Assembly (NCBI GenBank): GCA_030770425.1
Contig: JASJFT010000060.1
Coordinates: forward strand, 162,648-224,697
Direction: 5' to 3'
DNA length: 62,050 bases
Source of the DNA: Darksidea phi
Taxonomy: Eukaryota > Ascomycota > Dothideomycetes > Pleosporales > Lentitheciaceae
Part shown: positions 41,485 through 52,399 of the stretch, piece by piece
How the letters are laid out: each line of letters starts with the position of its first letter
Position numbering within the stretch: the stretch's first letter is position 1
The notes under the pieces: generated by a model
What the model was told of the DNA's origin: nothing
Database searches by the model: none
Seen by the model: only the letters and a program-made list of their open reading frames with translations
Made by a program: the position numbers and the translations under genes

Positions 41485-42781
41485 ATGACGACACAACCAC
41501 CACCCCTCGCTGGCATACGCGTGCTCGAGTTCGCTGGACTAGCTCCCGGTAAGCTACCATCTGAACTCGGATGATTTGAAAGATCGTAGGTGTTGATGAA
41601 TTGCAGGCCCCTTCGCGGGCATGCTCCTCGCCGACTACGGTGCTACAGTCCTCCGTATCGATCGCGCTCCCATCCAACCTTCCACCGATCAACTCACCCG
41701 CCGCAAAACTTCAATATGCGTAAACATGAAATCGCCCGCGGGCATCGCCCTTATCAAAAAGATAATCCCCACTATCGACGTAGTAATCGATCCCTTCCGA
41801 CCCGGCGTGCTCGAGAAACTCGGCCTAAGCCCTGAAGACGTACTTCTGAAGCTGAACCCGAGGTTAATTGTAGGCCGCATAACGGGGTTTAGGAGAGACG
41901 GGAAATACAGCATGATGGCGGGCCATGATATAAATTATATTGCGGTCTCGGGCGTGTTGAGCTTGTTTGGTAGGAAGGGGGAGAAGCCGTATCCGCCGGG
42001 GAATGTTGTGGGAGATTTTGCGGGCGGGGGTGCGATGTGCTTTATGGGCATTCTTCTTGCGCTACTTGCGAGAGAGAAGACGGGATTTGGACAGGTTGTG
42101 GAAGCGAACATGGTTGACGGAAGCAGCATCTTGGCGACGATGCCGCGCATGGGGCTCAAGAGACCGATTTGGAACACGGAGAGGGGCACAAATATGCTGG
42201 ATGGCGGCGCGCCGTTCTATGGAACGTATGAGACGAAGGATGGAAAGTATATGGCCGTGTAAGTTCCTCAGGCGCTGGATAAAGAAAGAGTACAGCTAAT
42301 GCATCTCAGTGGCGCCATCGAACCCCAATTCTACGCCGCCCTCCTAAAAGGCCTCTCCCTCGCCCCCTCCAGCCTCCCCGGCGACCGCAACAACAAAGAA
42401 GACTGGCCGAAGCTGACCCACTTCTTCACTTCCGTCTTCAAAACGAAAACACGCACTGAGTGGGAAGCCATATTTGACGGCACAGATGCATGCTGTACAC
42501 CTGTCTTTACTAACGAGGAGCTCGAACATCGGGGCTTTGATCAGAGACCTGCTGTTACATTAAAGTCGACACCTGCGTATGCGGTGCAAGAAGGCGATGC
42601 GGGCCGGCCTGCCCATGCGGGTCAGGGCATCGGATGGGAGGGTAGTGGTTGGAGTGAGAAGGGCCTTGAGCCCGGTGCTGGTGGCGAGGAGACATTGGGG
42701 AGATGGTTGGGATGGTCGAAGGGGAGGCAATACGATGTTGAGAACGAGGGCTTAGTGTTGAAGGATACCGCGAAGTTGTAA
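41485..42781 (+). CDS. family III CoA-transferase, alpha-methylacyl-CoA racemase type
   Basis: Alpha-methylacyl-CoA racemase flips the configuration of 2-methyl-branched acyl-CoAs so that they can enter beta-oxidation in peroxisomes or mitochondria. Three exons, 41485..41548, 41607..42258 and 42310..42781, give 395 aa, with phases checked. [25 protein letters not shown] is the usual start of the family (exon junction inside APG). [17 protein letters not shown] and [13 protein letters not shown] follow; the His-Asp of the last one resembles catalytic residues of the racemase. [13 protein letters not shown] is the second conserved block. The C-terminus (KDTAKL) is not a classical PTS1 signal. 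CoA transfer to another acid cannot be ruled out. Confidence 0.92.
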
Positions 42782-42905
42782 ATATTGTAGAAAGGAATGA
42801 GATCTTCGGTCAATGTGGAATGTGTTCGACAGTTTAACCGTGTGCAGTCCACGTCTCAAACGTTTCAATTGTTTGTACAGATATTGATACACCCTCATGC
42901 ACACT
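42782..42905. other. short convergent spacer
   Basis: Only 124 bp separate the stop codons of the racemase-type gene and the bL27m gene, so their 3' untranslated regions probably overlap. Confidence 0.6.
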
Positions 42906-43778
42906 TCAACCCCTCTTCTTCGCCTTGGCCGGCTTCGTTGACTTCTTGCCCGCATTCCGGAGTTTCTTCTTCTCAATATTCGCCTCCTTCCTAGCCCGTG
43001 ACTTCCGCCACGCTGTCCATCGATCTCCAGGTACAAACTTGTTGACCTGCACATTTGCCCTCTCCGCCGCACGTCCGATATCCCAATTAGCTTCGCGATA
43101 CGCATATCCTTTACCCATCACCAGATTCCGCACCGGGTTAGGGTCTCTCGGCGCAGCGTGAATGCTAGTTTCGCTGCCTGGGCCCTCGACTACTTGAAGG
43201 TCGCCGACTACGACTTGTCCCTCCATTGTTGACGGCTGTGATTGTGGCTCAGACGCCGTGGTGACCATGTTCAGTCTTCTCCTTCGCGCCGCGTTTCGCG
43301 GGTATGGTAGTGTATCCTCCTTCGTCAAAGCAACGCCGATGTATTGGCGCTTCGGGTGCTTCAGCGGATCGCGGTAATAGCGGACGTAGCCAGATTCGGT
43401 GGCGAAGACGCAGTGGTCACGGCCGAATTTGCAATTCTCGCCTGGGAACCAGGTGGTGCCGCGTTGGCGGAAGATGATGTTTCCCGGGATCACGTACTCT
43501 CCTATGCAGCTATTAGATTGTTCCCTTTAGGCTCGAAAATGAGCGTGTGTACCTCCAGACTTCTTCGCCCCTAAACGCTTTCCAGGGCCGTCCTTTGCGC
43601 CATTGGCTCTTCCTTGGGCTTGATGGGTTGCGTGCCTTATGAAGGAGAGGGACGGGGAGGTTACGGGGGCGCCATTGGCGAGGCGGAGGACATCGAAAAC
43701 GCGGAAGGATGATGTCGATGATATGACAGAGGCCTGTGGAGATGCCCGTACGGGCGCGAATATCCGTGGGAGCAGCAT
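42906..43778 (-). CDS. MRP7: mitochondrial ribosomal protein bL27m
   Basis: A large-subunit protein of the mitochondrial ribosome, near the peptidyl-transferase centre. Two exons, 43553..43778 and 42906..43501, give 273 aa with a 51-nt intron in phase. The N-terminus (MLLPRIFAPVRASPQASV...) is a presequence. GPGKRLGAKKSGGEYVIPGN spans the junction and with IIFRQRGTTWFPGENCKFGR and DHCVFATESGYVRYY forms the whole bL27 domain. As in other fungi, a long C-terminal extension (about 150 residues) follows, ending in a Lys-rich tail. The first in-frame ATG is taken as the start; the frame is open a little further upstream without an ATG. Confidence 0.93.
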
Positions 43779-45074
43779 GGCCGCTCTAAGTCGAGTCGAC
43801 ACTCGTGAATGTTGTGCTCAAGAAATGTTCGAGATGCTTGGCAAGGCGTTGCCATTTTCTGACTAGCCCCTTGGTGCATTATCGATCATACCTGCTCTCG
43901 CTGTTTCAAAGGAATCTCACATCGTGGGTCCTCTCCTCCCTTCTTTCCCCTTCTTGATCATGAATCAAATTCCCTTTTTTTGTCTTCCGTAATCGAAATT
44001 TCTAACATGTGCCCCTCGGGGCACGTTGCGCGATTCCGGAGTCACGTTCATTTGACATTCTTTGCGTTTAGACAGCGCCGCCCTTCACAACCTCCAGACT
44101 TCCCGCAGAGTCCGGTGTTTTCTTGCGCATAATGTCTCCATTGCCACCAGGGCAGTTTGTGACTCACTTCTTTGGCGCTCGCGGCTTTCAAATCAAGGTG
44201 CCGCGTACCCCGAACCTGCGCGCTCGTACATATATGAAACTACCGCGCAGCATCACTATTGCTTATGTATGTATTCCTCATACAATATGTCAAAGCAAAC
44301 ATGCCATTTTGGCGCGTCATCACATCGAAGCCACGTACTCGAGAAACTCATTCCCACCCCTAGGTTTTGGATGCTGCAGCGCTGGTTTGACCTGTGCTCA
44401 ACTCAGCCGATGACTTGCTAATCGCACGCTACGATATGCGACAGATCGGTTGCGCTTTTTATCAGCAGGCAGGCGCCAATACTATTGAAACTGACTCTCA
44501 GCGGTGTGTACTCCGGCCTCGTATGCAGAACCGGGGGAAAACAGATTGTACTGCTGTCTCGGTACGCCGTATTTAGGAAAATAGTCGGGACGACAAAGCC
44601 GGATGACAACGTCAATGGCCAGCATAAGTACCCGGTTGTTGGGATTTTTCCCGGCGGCGGTCTATCATGCACTGTGAGGGCTCCGCTCTCCAACAAAAAG
44701 GGAGATTATGATTACTCTATGGAAGGCCTATTTCGAGGTGGTTTTTCGTCAAACAACGCCTATCATGGTGATATTCCAAATCACCTGCGCAGATCGCACT
44801 AACCCAACAATCACATGTGTCATGCGATCAGACGGTTCCTCCGCTATCCTAACGGAACTCCATTACAGTAAATCTTTGATCCATACTCGTCCACCTGAGC
44901 AATTGCTCAGCAACCAACATCCCGATATAGCTGGGTTGCCGGTGGATGTCATCTAGGAAGGAAGTCTCGAAGTGGAGTAAGCCTAAACGGTCGCCGATAT
45001 CCATCTTTCCATCGCCCCACTCGGTATCGTGAGCGTCGATTCGCGACCAGAGGGACTTTCATGTGTCCGCTGCT
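43779..45074. other. gene-poor region
   Basis: No gene supported. Frames at 44123..44413 and 44485..44802 are open for about 100 codons but lack motifs or splice support. The left end is the promoter of bL27m. Confidence 0.45.
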
Positions 45075-45395
45075 ATGTTTTGATCCGCTCAACGCTCGGT
45101 TTGGACATGCTCTGCGATTTTAAAAATAACGCAAGTTTGAGCTGCCGATAAGCTTCGATGGCTGCATCTCGGGATACAGCGTCGTCGTTGCAGGATGAAT
45201 GCAGCCGTGATCCACGCTCCGGCAGGGATGAAGTCCATGATGAGATTGTTGACGCTCGGCTTGCGGGGAGGAACGGGTGCGATGCTGAGAGAGGTGAAGA
45301 AGGCCGCGAGGGCATATCGCAGGATGAGGCTGATTGTGTAGAAGTTGTTGATGGCGGCGTCGACGTGGTAGGTGACATCTTTTCAATCGTAGCGC
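45075..45395 (-). other. orphan coding-like exon, possible membrane protein
   Basis: One minus-strand frame is open for about 105 codons without an ATG at its beginning. Its codons end mostly in C or G, unlike the surrounding non-coding sequence. The translation has two hydrophobic segments, NNFYTISLILRYALAAFFTS and NLIMDFIPAGAWITAAFIL. This resembles an internal exon of a small multi-pass membrane protein (MARVEL-like proteins come to mind, weakly). I could not find its partners. The sequence downstream (minus direction) shifts into other frames, so it may be a relic. Boundaries are approximate. Confidence 0.35.
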
Positions 45396-47697
45396 AATAG
45401 GGTATAAAAGAAGTTTGAATGCCCTTATGGACGAGACATGGATTCATATATCTGATTTGCAGGCACAAGGCGGTTACGCCCGTACGAGACATCAACCCGG
45501 TACAGCAACACCCGTCCCTGGATTTCGTCAAATTCCTGCCATCTCAGGACAGCAAATCTGCAGGAGCTTTCTTTAGCGCAAGATTGGTGATCGCGGGCGA
45601 AATTCCGGGACATGCAGGATGGGCCAACAAGTGGAAGGCAGCCTGAGCCAATGATTCGGAATAGGCTCCGTTTCATCATGACCACGCGGCCGAGGAGCAA
45701 ATAAATTGACAAATTCTGGGCTCGAAGAATGCCGCAGGATGCACTTCAGTGCCGAAACACGGCGGCGGATTAGGATGTCAGATGATAGTGGTAGGTATTC
45801 CAAATAGTAACCGACGAAATCCGCGCTAACGCATCCTTGTCAACAAGTCCCTACCTCTGAAGGCCCCACATATGAGGTATTCACATACGATGGCACGGAT
45901 AGTTGGCCTCATTTCACCATAGGCCGAAGCCAAGAAAGGCAAATCCGCATTCGGCGTTTTCAACTAAGATCTTGGCCAAACAGCACAACCCCCGCCCAAT
46001 ACAATTGGACCTGAGTACAAACAATGCACCAGTGAATCAGCTACAGGCTAGGAGCATCACTACCGACCGTGGTTTTGCCGAAAACTTTTGGGAACGTAGA
46101 ACGGTGGTTAGATATGCCAAGACAACAGTGGCACCGCTGCACCTCTCAACGTGTGGTAGTTGGTCACTTTGGCCCCTCAACGTAGCCTTCTGGGCAAAGA
46201 TTACAGGTAAAAGCACGCCATAGCTGGGCAAGCTACGCACGAGATCCCAATATAGCGGTTCGGCACAAATGGATATGCGAGGCGTCGCCGATGGCTTACA
46301 CCGTTCTTTTACCAGCATCTATCAATGTCTAGCCAGCTGGCGCTATCCGTGTTGCATTGACCGTTCGTTCGGCTGACTGGCCATCCTGATTCCTGGGCGA
46401 GACAAGAGACATGGTGCGCATGCATGGTGCTTTTGGCGTGCGTCCATGATACCACCTGCCACTACGTTGCCCTTTCATCAGGCACCGAAATCTAGGCACC
46501 TTGCTGTTCGCAAAAGAGGTATTTGAGATACACTGCAGGTCTGGCGTCTGGCACGTACTTGCTTTAACCCCTTGCAGCAATTGATCTAAATCACTTGGAA
46601 TCGGTGCCTGCAATGTGGTTCTTTTTGCGTTGCCAGTCTATTCAAACCGACCATTACAAAGCTTCTGCCTGGGGAAACTAGGTCAGCTTACTAGTACACA
46701 GAGACACAAGAAGCTCTACGAGCTGCATCTAATGCAGGGCTTGCCTCATGACTGACTTCTGCAGAGTGCGCACCCTGAACCTGTCACTGAGCCAGTGCTG
46801 ATGCTACGTAGACTGATGATTCCATCTAGTCCTTTGCTGCCGCTTTTGCAAGCTCGTCCACCAACCATGAGATGATGCTGCTCGAGAAAGCACTGTGGAG
46901 ATATCGATTGAGTTCCTCGTCACTGCAAATTTTATTGACGTTATTGGCAGGCTTATTATTGTCATCATGCAGAAAACAGTAGAGCATGTGCGGAGTAATA
47001 TCTTATTAGTGCAAAGTTTCTTCCGCAACTCTCAACTACGATACTAGTTTGGCGTTAGAGGAAAGCCTTAGCTTCTTTCTGCTCCCCCGATCGACATACA
47101 TGGAAGTCTATACCGTGCTTACCATTCAATGTGTTTCGGCATTTTGAGAATGACCCTATTGCGTTGACGGTTCACCCCGCACCGGTTTGCGACGGGTGTG
47201 TGGCAGCCCCTGCCCGAAACCATGTTGTACCACCACAACTCTACGGTCCCGCCAGCCTAACACAACCATATTCCAACATGTCATCTACCATCTCTCCACT
47301 CGATACCCAGTACAGCGTTTTGGAGACTTAAAAGGCTTCAAATGTCGAAAACGTTCTTTCAGCGCTTATTACTCCACTTCTTTTTCGCTTTATCGACTCT
47401 TCAAGCGGACCCGTAGTGTTGCTCGGCACCACCTTTGAATAACGGTTAAAGGTTCATTCATCGAGATCAAGTCCCGCCACTCCGTGGTACCATGGAGCTC
47501 CCACGATAGTGCAACGGCTGCCAAAGGACGCACGTTCTGATTCGCGGGGCTCAGACGATGTATAAGGTGAGTTTCGGGCATGCGCATCTTTTCGGCGTTC
47601 CTTTCTACTGCTACTGTATTGTCTATTGATCCAAATTAAGCACACTTTCTACTGTAACATGGTGAAATTCACATTTATGTGAGCGGCCACCGTCGTC
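45396..47697. other. gene-poor region
   Basis: About 2.3 kb with only short open frames on both strands, none with motif or splice support. It is less GC-rich than the gene core. I saw no transposon ends or long repeats. Confidence 0.45.
45402..45409 (+). promoter_or_regulatory. TATA-like element
   Basis: A good TATAAAAG occurs on the plus strand next to the orphan exon, but only a 75-codon frame follows (45419..45646). It may be fortuitous. Confidence 0.2.
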
Positions 47698-49041
47698 ATG
47701 CTCGCTCCTTTGCCGAGCTGGATCGTCATGTCTTCTGAGGCCATGGCAAATATCGGCTACTCCGCCCTCATCATAGCAGTCATATTCACCACACTAGCCT
47801 CTGTAACAGCCATATTGAGATTATACTCTCGAGCTTGCTTCTCGCAAAGGATTAGAGCCGAAGACTTCTTAGGGACGGCGGCTTTGGGTCGTACAACTAC
47901 CACGTAAAGGAGTGAACGCCTAACTGTAATAAATCCTATCGAGGGTCATGGGCAACGTTGTAGGCGCGGGCACGGCCTTGTCTTAATCTTGTTCTTCTTC
48001 GTGCTAAGTGTTCATATTGCAGGGTTCAAGATAGATGCGAATCCCAATCAAATTGAGACTCGCAAATCAGTACTAGGAACGACGATGAAGGCATGAATCC
48101 TTGCTGGTCAGCAATTGGCCCTCACTAATTGAACTATTAGCTCGTCTACACCCAGAGCATATCCTACCGCATCGCCATCAACCTCGTCAAAGTCTCGATC
48201 CTCCTCGAGTACTGTAACATCTTCTACCGAAATTCTAGGCCCATAATCTGGTCCTACAACATTCTCTTCATCCTTGTCCTTATCGCGATGGGCTGGGCCG
48301 TAGGCGGAGTCATATTCCTTTGCGATCCTGTTCGGAAGTACTGGAAGGTGAAAGTGTCGGGTTCTTATATCAAACCTAGAGTCACTCCTGATCTACTGCT
48401 ATTTTGGGAATTGTGTTGGATTGGGCCATTTTGGGTATTACCGATGCTGGCTGTGGGGAAATTGAGTATAGGGCCGTGGCAGAAGGCGTGGTTGATCGGC
48501 CTATTCGGACTAGGTGCTTTGTACGTCTGCTCTAATCTCTAGAGACATCTCTGACTAAGTTATGAACTAGCATCTGCACCGGCAGCATCCTACCTCTCGT
48601 AGTTGTCCATGAAGCTGCAGAGCAAGACAACGTAACCGGTAAGTCATTCATCATCTTCAATCACAACCACTAACACCACCCATAGAATCCGGCACCCGCG
48701 CCCTCGTCTCGTCCACCGTCCAAGCCAACACGGCCATAATCTGCGCCTCCCTCCTCGCCATGAAACTACTCTTCCTCCGTCTCATCCCCAAGCTCATAAA
48801 CGACAACCATCCGACTACCGCAAGGGTAGATGCAAATGAGTTGTGCAAGGTTCTCGCGGATGTCGGATCGCGTGACCCTATATGGTGCCCGTATAAGTGG
48901 AAAAGGAATGTATTTAGTGGCCAGAGACTGGGGAATAGTGTGAGGGTTTGGGCGGGTAGTTCGAGTGGGGAAGGGATGGCTGTGGCGCAACTAGGGCATC
49001 ATGTTAAGGGTGAGGGGAACGGGTGTTTATTATGTAGGTGA
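47698..49041 (+). CDS. second fungal rhodopsin-domain-like membrane protein
   Basis: Five exons, 47698..47903, 47964..48069, 48141..48520, 48571..48638 and 48686..49041, give 371 aa. The introns keep phase, and the first has a CTAAC branch site. Helices are visible in each exon: YSALIIAVIFTTLASVTAIL with the acidic RAED after it, GLVLILFFFVLSVHIAG, YNILFILVLIAMGWAVGGV and others. YRIAINLVKVSILLEYCNIF matches the family's conserved middle helix. The C-terminal tail is hydrophilic. Exon 2 may instead end at 48090 with a GC donor. The start could also be the ATG at 47728. Its ligand is unknown. It is only distantly like the gene at 0.5-1.8 kb. Confidence 0.65.
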
Positions 49042-49820
49042 TGGGGCAGTCGGGGGGTTTACGGAGCTGGAGAGAGCAGTGGCAGTTGGGAAGGGTGGTA
49101 GCGCGAGCACGGAGAACAGCAGAGGCCCTCCATGAGCCTTGACCTGGTAGGGTGACGGTCTCGTGAACTGTGTAATTCGAAAGACTGGTTTTATCCGCCT
49201 CGAGCCTTACAAAGATGCTCATGTTCGGTATCACCCCTGTGCCATTTGATGGGTTCTAGGTTCATCTTCTAGTAGAGGTGGGTGAGGTTTCGGTTCGGTA
49301 CCCAGGTCAACGACAGCTTTTGAAACTTTCAAAAGTATGATGCTATGGTAACGTTTCATTTGTATTACTTTATAGTCCGTTCGTCCTCTCAAGGGAATAC
49401 TTTACAGCACATGTTTATACGAGAAGACTGCATCGCTGTGATCACTTGCATTCTTTTGGTAGCTTGAGCACAGACCACGTGGGTCAACGAGCTTTCAAGC
49501 GGCGTCATTAGCAGCTCGACGATCAACGTCGACTCTCCAACCGAGCTCAGTCTCGCATCCACCACCACCACTGCAGTTGTATGCTAGGTCTGCGACCACG
49601 TCTCAAAGCCCGCCCGTCCTTCCTCGATCTCGTCCGCAGAGGCAGCATCGACCAGATCTCGCAACGGCCCTCATTCCTCGAGGCAGACACCCGCCCGCTG
49701 CAGGTACCGCTGCCCCAAAGCCCCGTTCTTGCGCCGGAGGAGCTTGAGGTTGTCGTTAGTCCACCCCCGTATTCGGAAAAGGACAAGGAGAGTGAGGTTG
49801 AAGTGAAACGACAATCCAAG
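49042..49820. other. upstream region of VMA1 with coding-like in-frame ORF
   Basis: Holds the VMA1 promoter. From 49581 an ATG-started frame runs 80 codons straight into the VMA1 start in the same frame, with codons mostly ending in C or G and a sensible hydrophilic translation (RPSFLDLVRRGSIDQIS, then PPPYSEKDKE). It might be an extended first exon, an upstream frame, or the end of another gene. Confidence 0.4.
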
Positions 49821-52016
49821 ATGGGTCCTGTGAGTTGTGTCCATCGGAGGTGCGACGGAGCTGACGGCGGGGTTGTAGAAACAGCAGAAGAAAGAGGACG
49901 ATGCCGACGAGCAGCAGGGTATGTTGGGCTCTGTAATCTTTGCGTTCTAGCGCGTAGCAGGACTGTGCTGACCTTCGCATTGCAGGCACCGTCTTCTCCA
50001 TCTCCGGGTACGTCACCGTTGTACCATGTCGAAGCGCACACTGACTATTGAAGACCCGTCATTGTGGCCGGGAATATGATTGGATGTGCTATGTACGAGC
50101 TTGTGGGTGGCATACCAAATCTTTCGCTGCTTCGAGTACTGATGCATGCAGGTCCGCGTCGGTCATGACAAGCTTACGGGCGAGGTCATTCGGATTGAGG
50201 CTGATAAGGCTACAATCCAGGTCTATGAGGAGACTGGTAGGCACAAACTGTGGTAGGAAAGTGGCATTTGTACTGAAATCGTCTAGCTGGTGTCACCGTC
50301 GGCGACCCTGTCAGCAGGACCGGAAAGCCGCTCTCCGTCGAGCTCGGCCCTGGTCTCATGGAAACCATCTACGACGGTATCCAGCGACCCCTCAGGGGTA
50401 TTGCCGAGGCTGCGAACAGCATCTATATCCCCCGTGGTCTCGACATCCCCGCTCTCGACCGCAAGAAGAAGTGGGACTTCACGCCCGGCAAATACAAAGT
50501 TGGGGACCACATCACCGGCGGTGATGTCTTTGGCTCCGTGGTCGAGAACACTCTCTTCAACGATCACAAGATCTTGCTGCCACCGCGCGCCAAGGGCACC
50601 ATCACACGTCTCGCGGAGAAGGGCAGCTATACCGTTGAAGAGAAGATACTGGAACTCGATTTCAACGGCACCAAGACCGAGTATAGCATGATGCACCAGT
50701 GGCCTGTCCGTGTACCACGTCCGTGTTCTGAGAAACTCTCATCCGATCAGCCCCTTATCGTCGGCCAACGTGTGCTCGACGCCCTCTTCCCTAGTGTGCA
50801 GGGTGGAACAGTGTGTATTCCTGGTGCTTTCGGATGCGGCAAGACGGTCATTTCCCAGTCCCTGTCCAAATTTTCCAACAGCGACATTATTGTCTACGTT
50901 GGTTGCGGTGAGTCTAGAGTCCAGATTTACTAGAACTAGAACTTTACTAATACTTATAGGTGAACGGGGTAACGAAATGGCCGAAGTGTTGATGGATTTC
51001 CCCGAGCTCACTATCGACGTCAACGGCAAGAAGGAGCCTATTATGAAGCGAACGACCCTCATCGCCAACACGTCGAACATGCCTGTGGCGGCTCGAGAAG
51101 CCTCCATCTATACGGGCATAACTGTCGCCGAGTATTTCCGCGACCAGGGCAAGGACGTTGCCATGATGGCTGATTCCTCGTCGCGTTGGGCTGAGGCCCT
51201 CCGTGAACTCTCTGGTCGTCTTGGTGAGATGCCTGCTGATCAAGGTTTCCCCGCCTATTTGGGTGCTAAACTAGCTTCCTTCTACGAGCGTGCCGGCCGC
51301 GTCACTGCGCTTGGAAGCCCAGAGCGACACGGTAGTGTGAGTATCGTCGGCGCGGTCAGCCCTCCGGGTGGTGATTTCTCCGATCCCGTCACTAGCAGTA
51401 CGCTCAATATCGTGCAAGTCTTCTGGGGTCTCGACAAGAAGCTCGCGCAGCGCAAACATTTCCCATCGGTCAACACGTCAGTCAGCTACAGCAAGTACAC
51501 AAATGCGCTCGACAAGTATTATGCGAAAAACAACCCCGAATTCCCCCGTCTACGCGACCGCATCAAGGAGCTCCTCACTACTTCGGAAGATCTGGACCAA
51601 GTCGTGCAACTTGTCGGTAAATCTGCTCTGGGCGATGGCGACAAGATCACGCTAGATGTCGCGACTCTAATCAAGGAGGACTTTTTGCAACAAAATGGGT
51701 ACTCAGACTACGATCAGTTCTGCCCGCTGTGGAAGACAGAATGGATGATGAAGAACATGATGGGCTTCCATGACGAGGCACAAAAGGCCGTTTCGCAGGG
51801 CCACGCGTGGGCCAAGGTGCGCGAGTCAACGTCGGAAATCCAGGCCGAGCTTCGTAGCATGAAGTTCGAGTTGCCTAGCGATGGCGAGGAGAAGGTCACC
51901 AAGAAGGTAAGAGTCACGAGCATGACTAGGTATGACGATTTGTGCTAACCGGTGCCCAGTACGAGGAGCTGCACCAGAAGATGATGGACAAGTTTGCGTC
52001 AGTCATAGATGAGTAA
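49821..52016 (+). CDS. VMA1: V-ATPase catalytic subunit A
   Basis: Subunit A hydrolyses ATP in the V1 sector of the vacuolar proton pump, acidifying vacuoles and endosomes. Eight exons (49821..49829, 49879..49918, 49986..50007, 50054..50102, 50152..50236, 50287..50907, 50960..51906, 51960..52016) give 609 aa, the usual length, all in phase. The first exon codes for only MGP. The fourth uses an unusual GAAG acceptor. [18 protein letters not shown] is the N-terminal barrel, the Walker A motif GAFGCGKT is at about residue 248, and [15 protein letters not shown] with [17 protein letters not shown] are catalytic-domain landmarks. The yeast gene carries an intein at the site around ...VYVGCGERG; here an ordinary intron falls at this point and no intein is present. 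Confidence 0.97.
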
Positions 52017-52399
52017 GAAGAGTGCACGCGGTCGGTGTCCTGCATAGCGTGCCTGTGTCGTGTATTTTGCCCAGATAGTCTATAGATTGTTCAGTGTACA
52101 TGAAAAAATGTTGATGCCTGGTCTGGCTGACGACGCTTCCACATGAACGGGTCGGATGACCCCAGTCATTGTGTGTGAATGTTGTGGCGCGCACCGCCAC
52201 CGTGGCGGCCTTGACACGGCAAGACCCTTGTCTGCTACGTACGTTCCGCAAAGCACTTGCGACACAGTGCCCGAACCCAACGCCAAAACCTCCACACCAA
52301 ACTGCACACCGCCGCAGGTATATTCCCGCTTGTGCTACTGCAGAAAGCTCCAGAGCATACTCACTCAGAGTTCCAAACCACCGTATTGCACCGCCAGCC
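52017..52399. other. spacer between VMA1 and VPS1
   Basis: 383 bp between tandem genes, carrying the VMA1 3' end and the VPS1 promoter. No separate gene. Confidence 0.6.

Noticed and set aside
50880..50970. Possible VMA1 intein, as in yeast
   Set aside because: The site holds only a 52-nt spliceosomal intron; no intein sequence is present.
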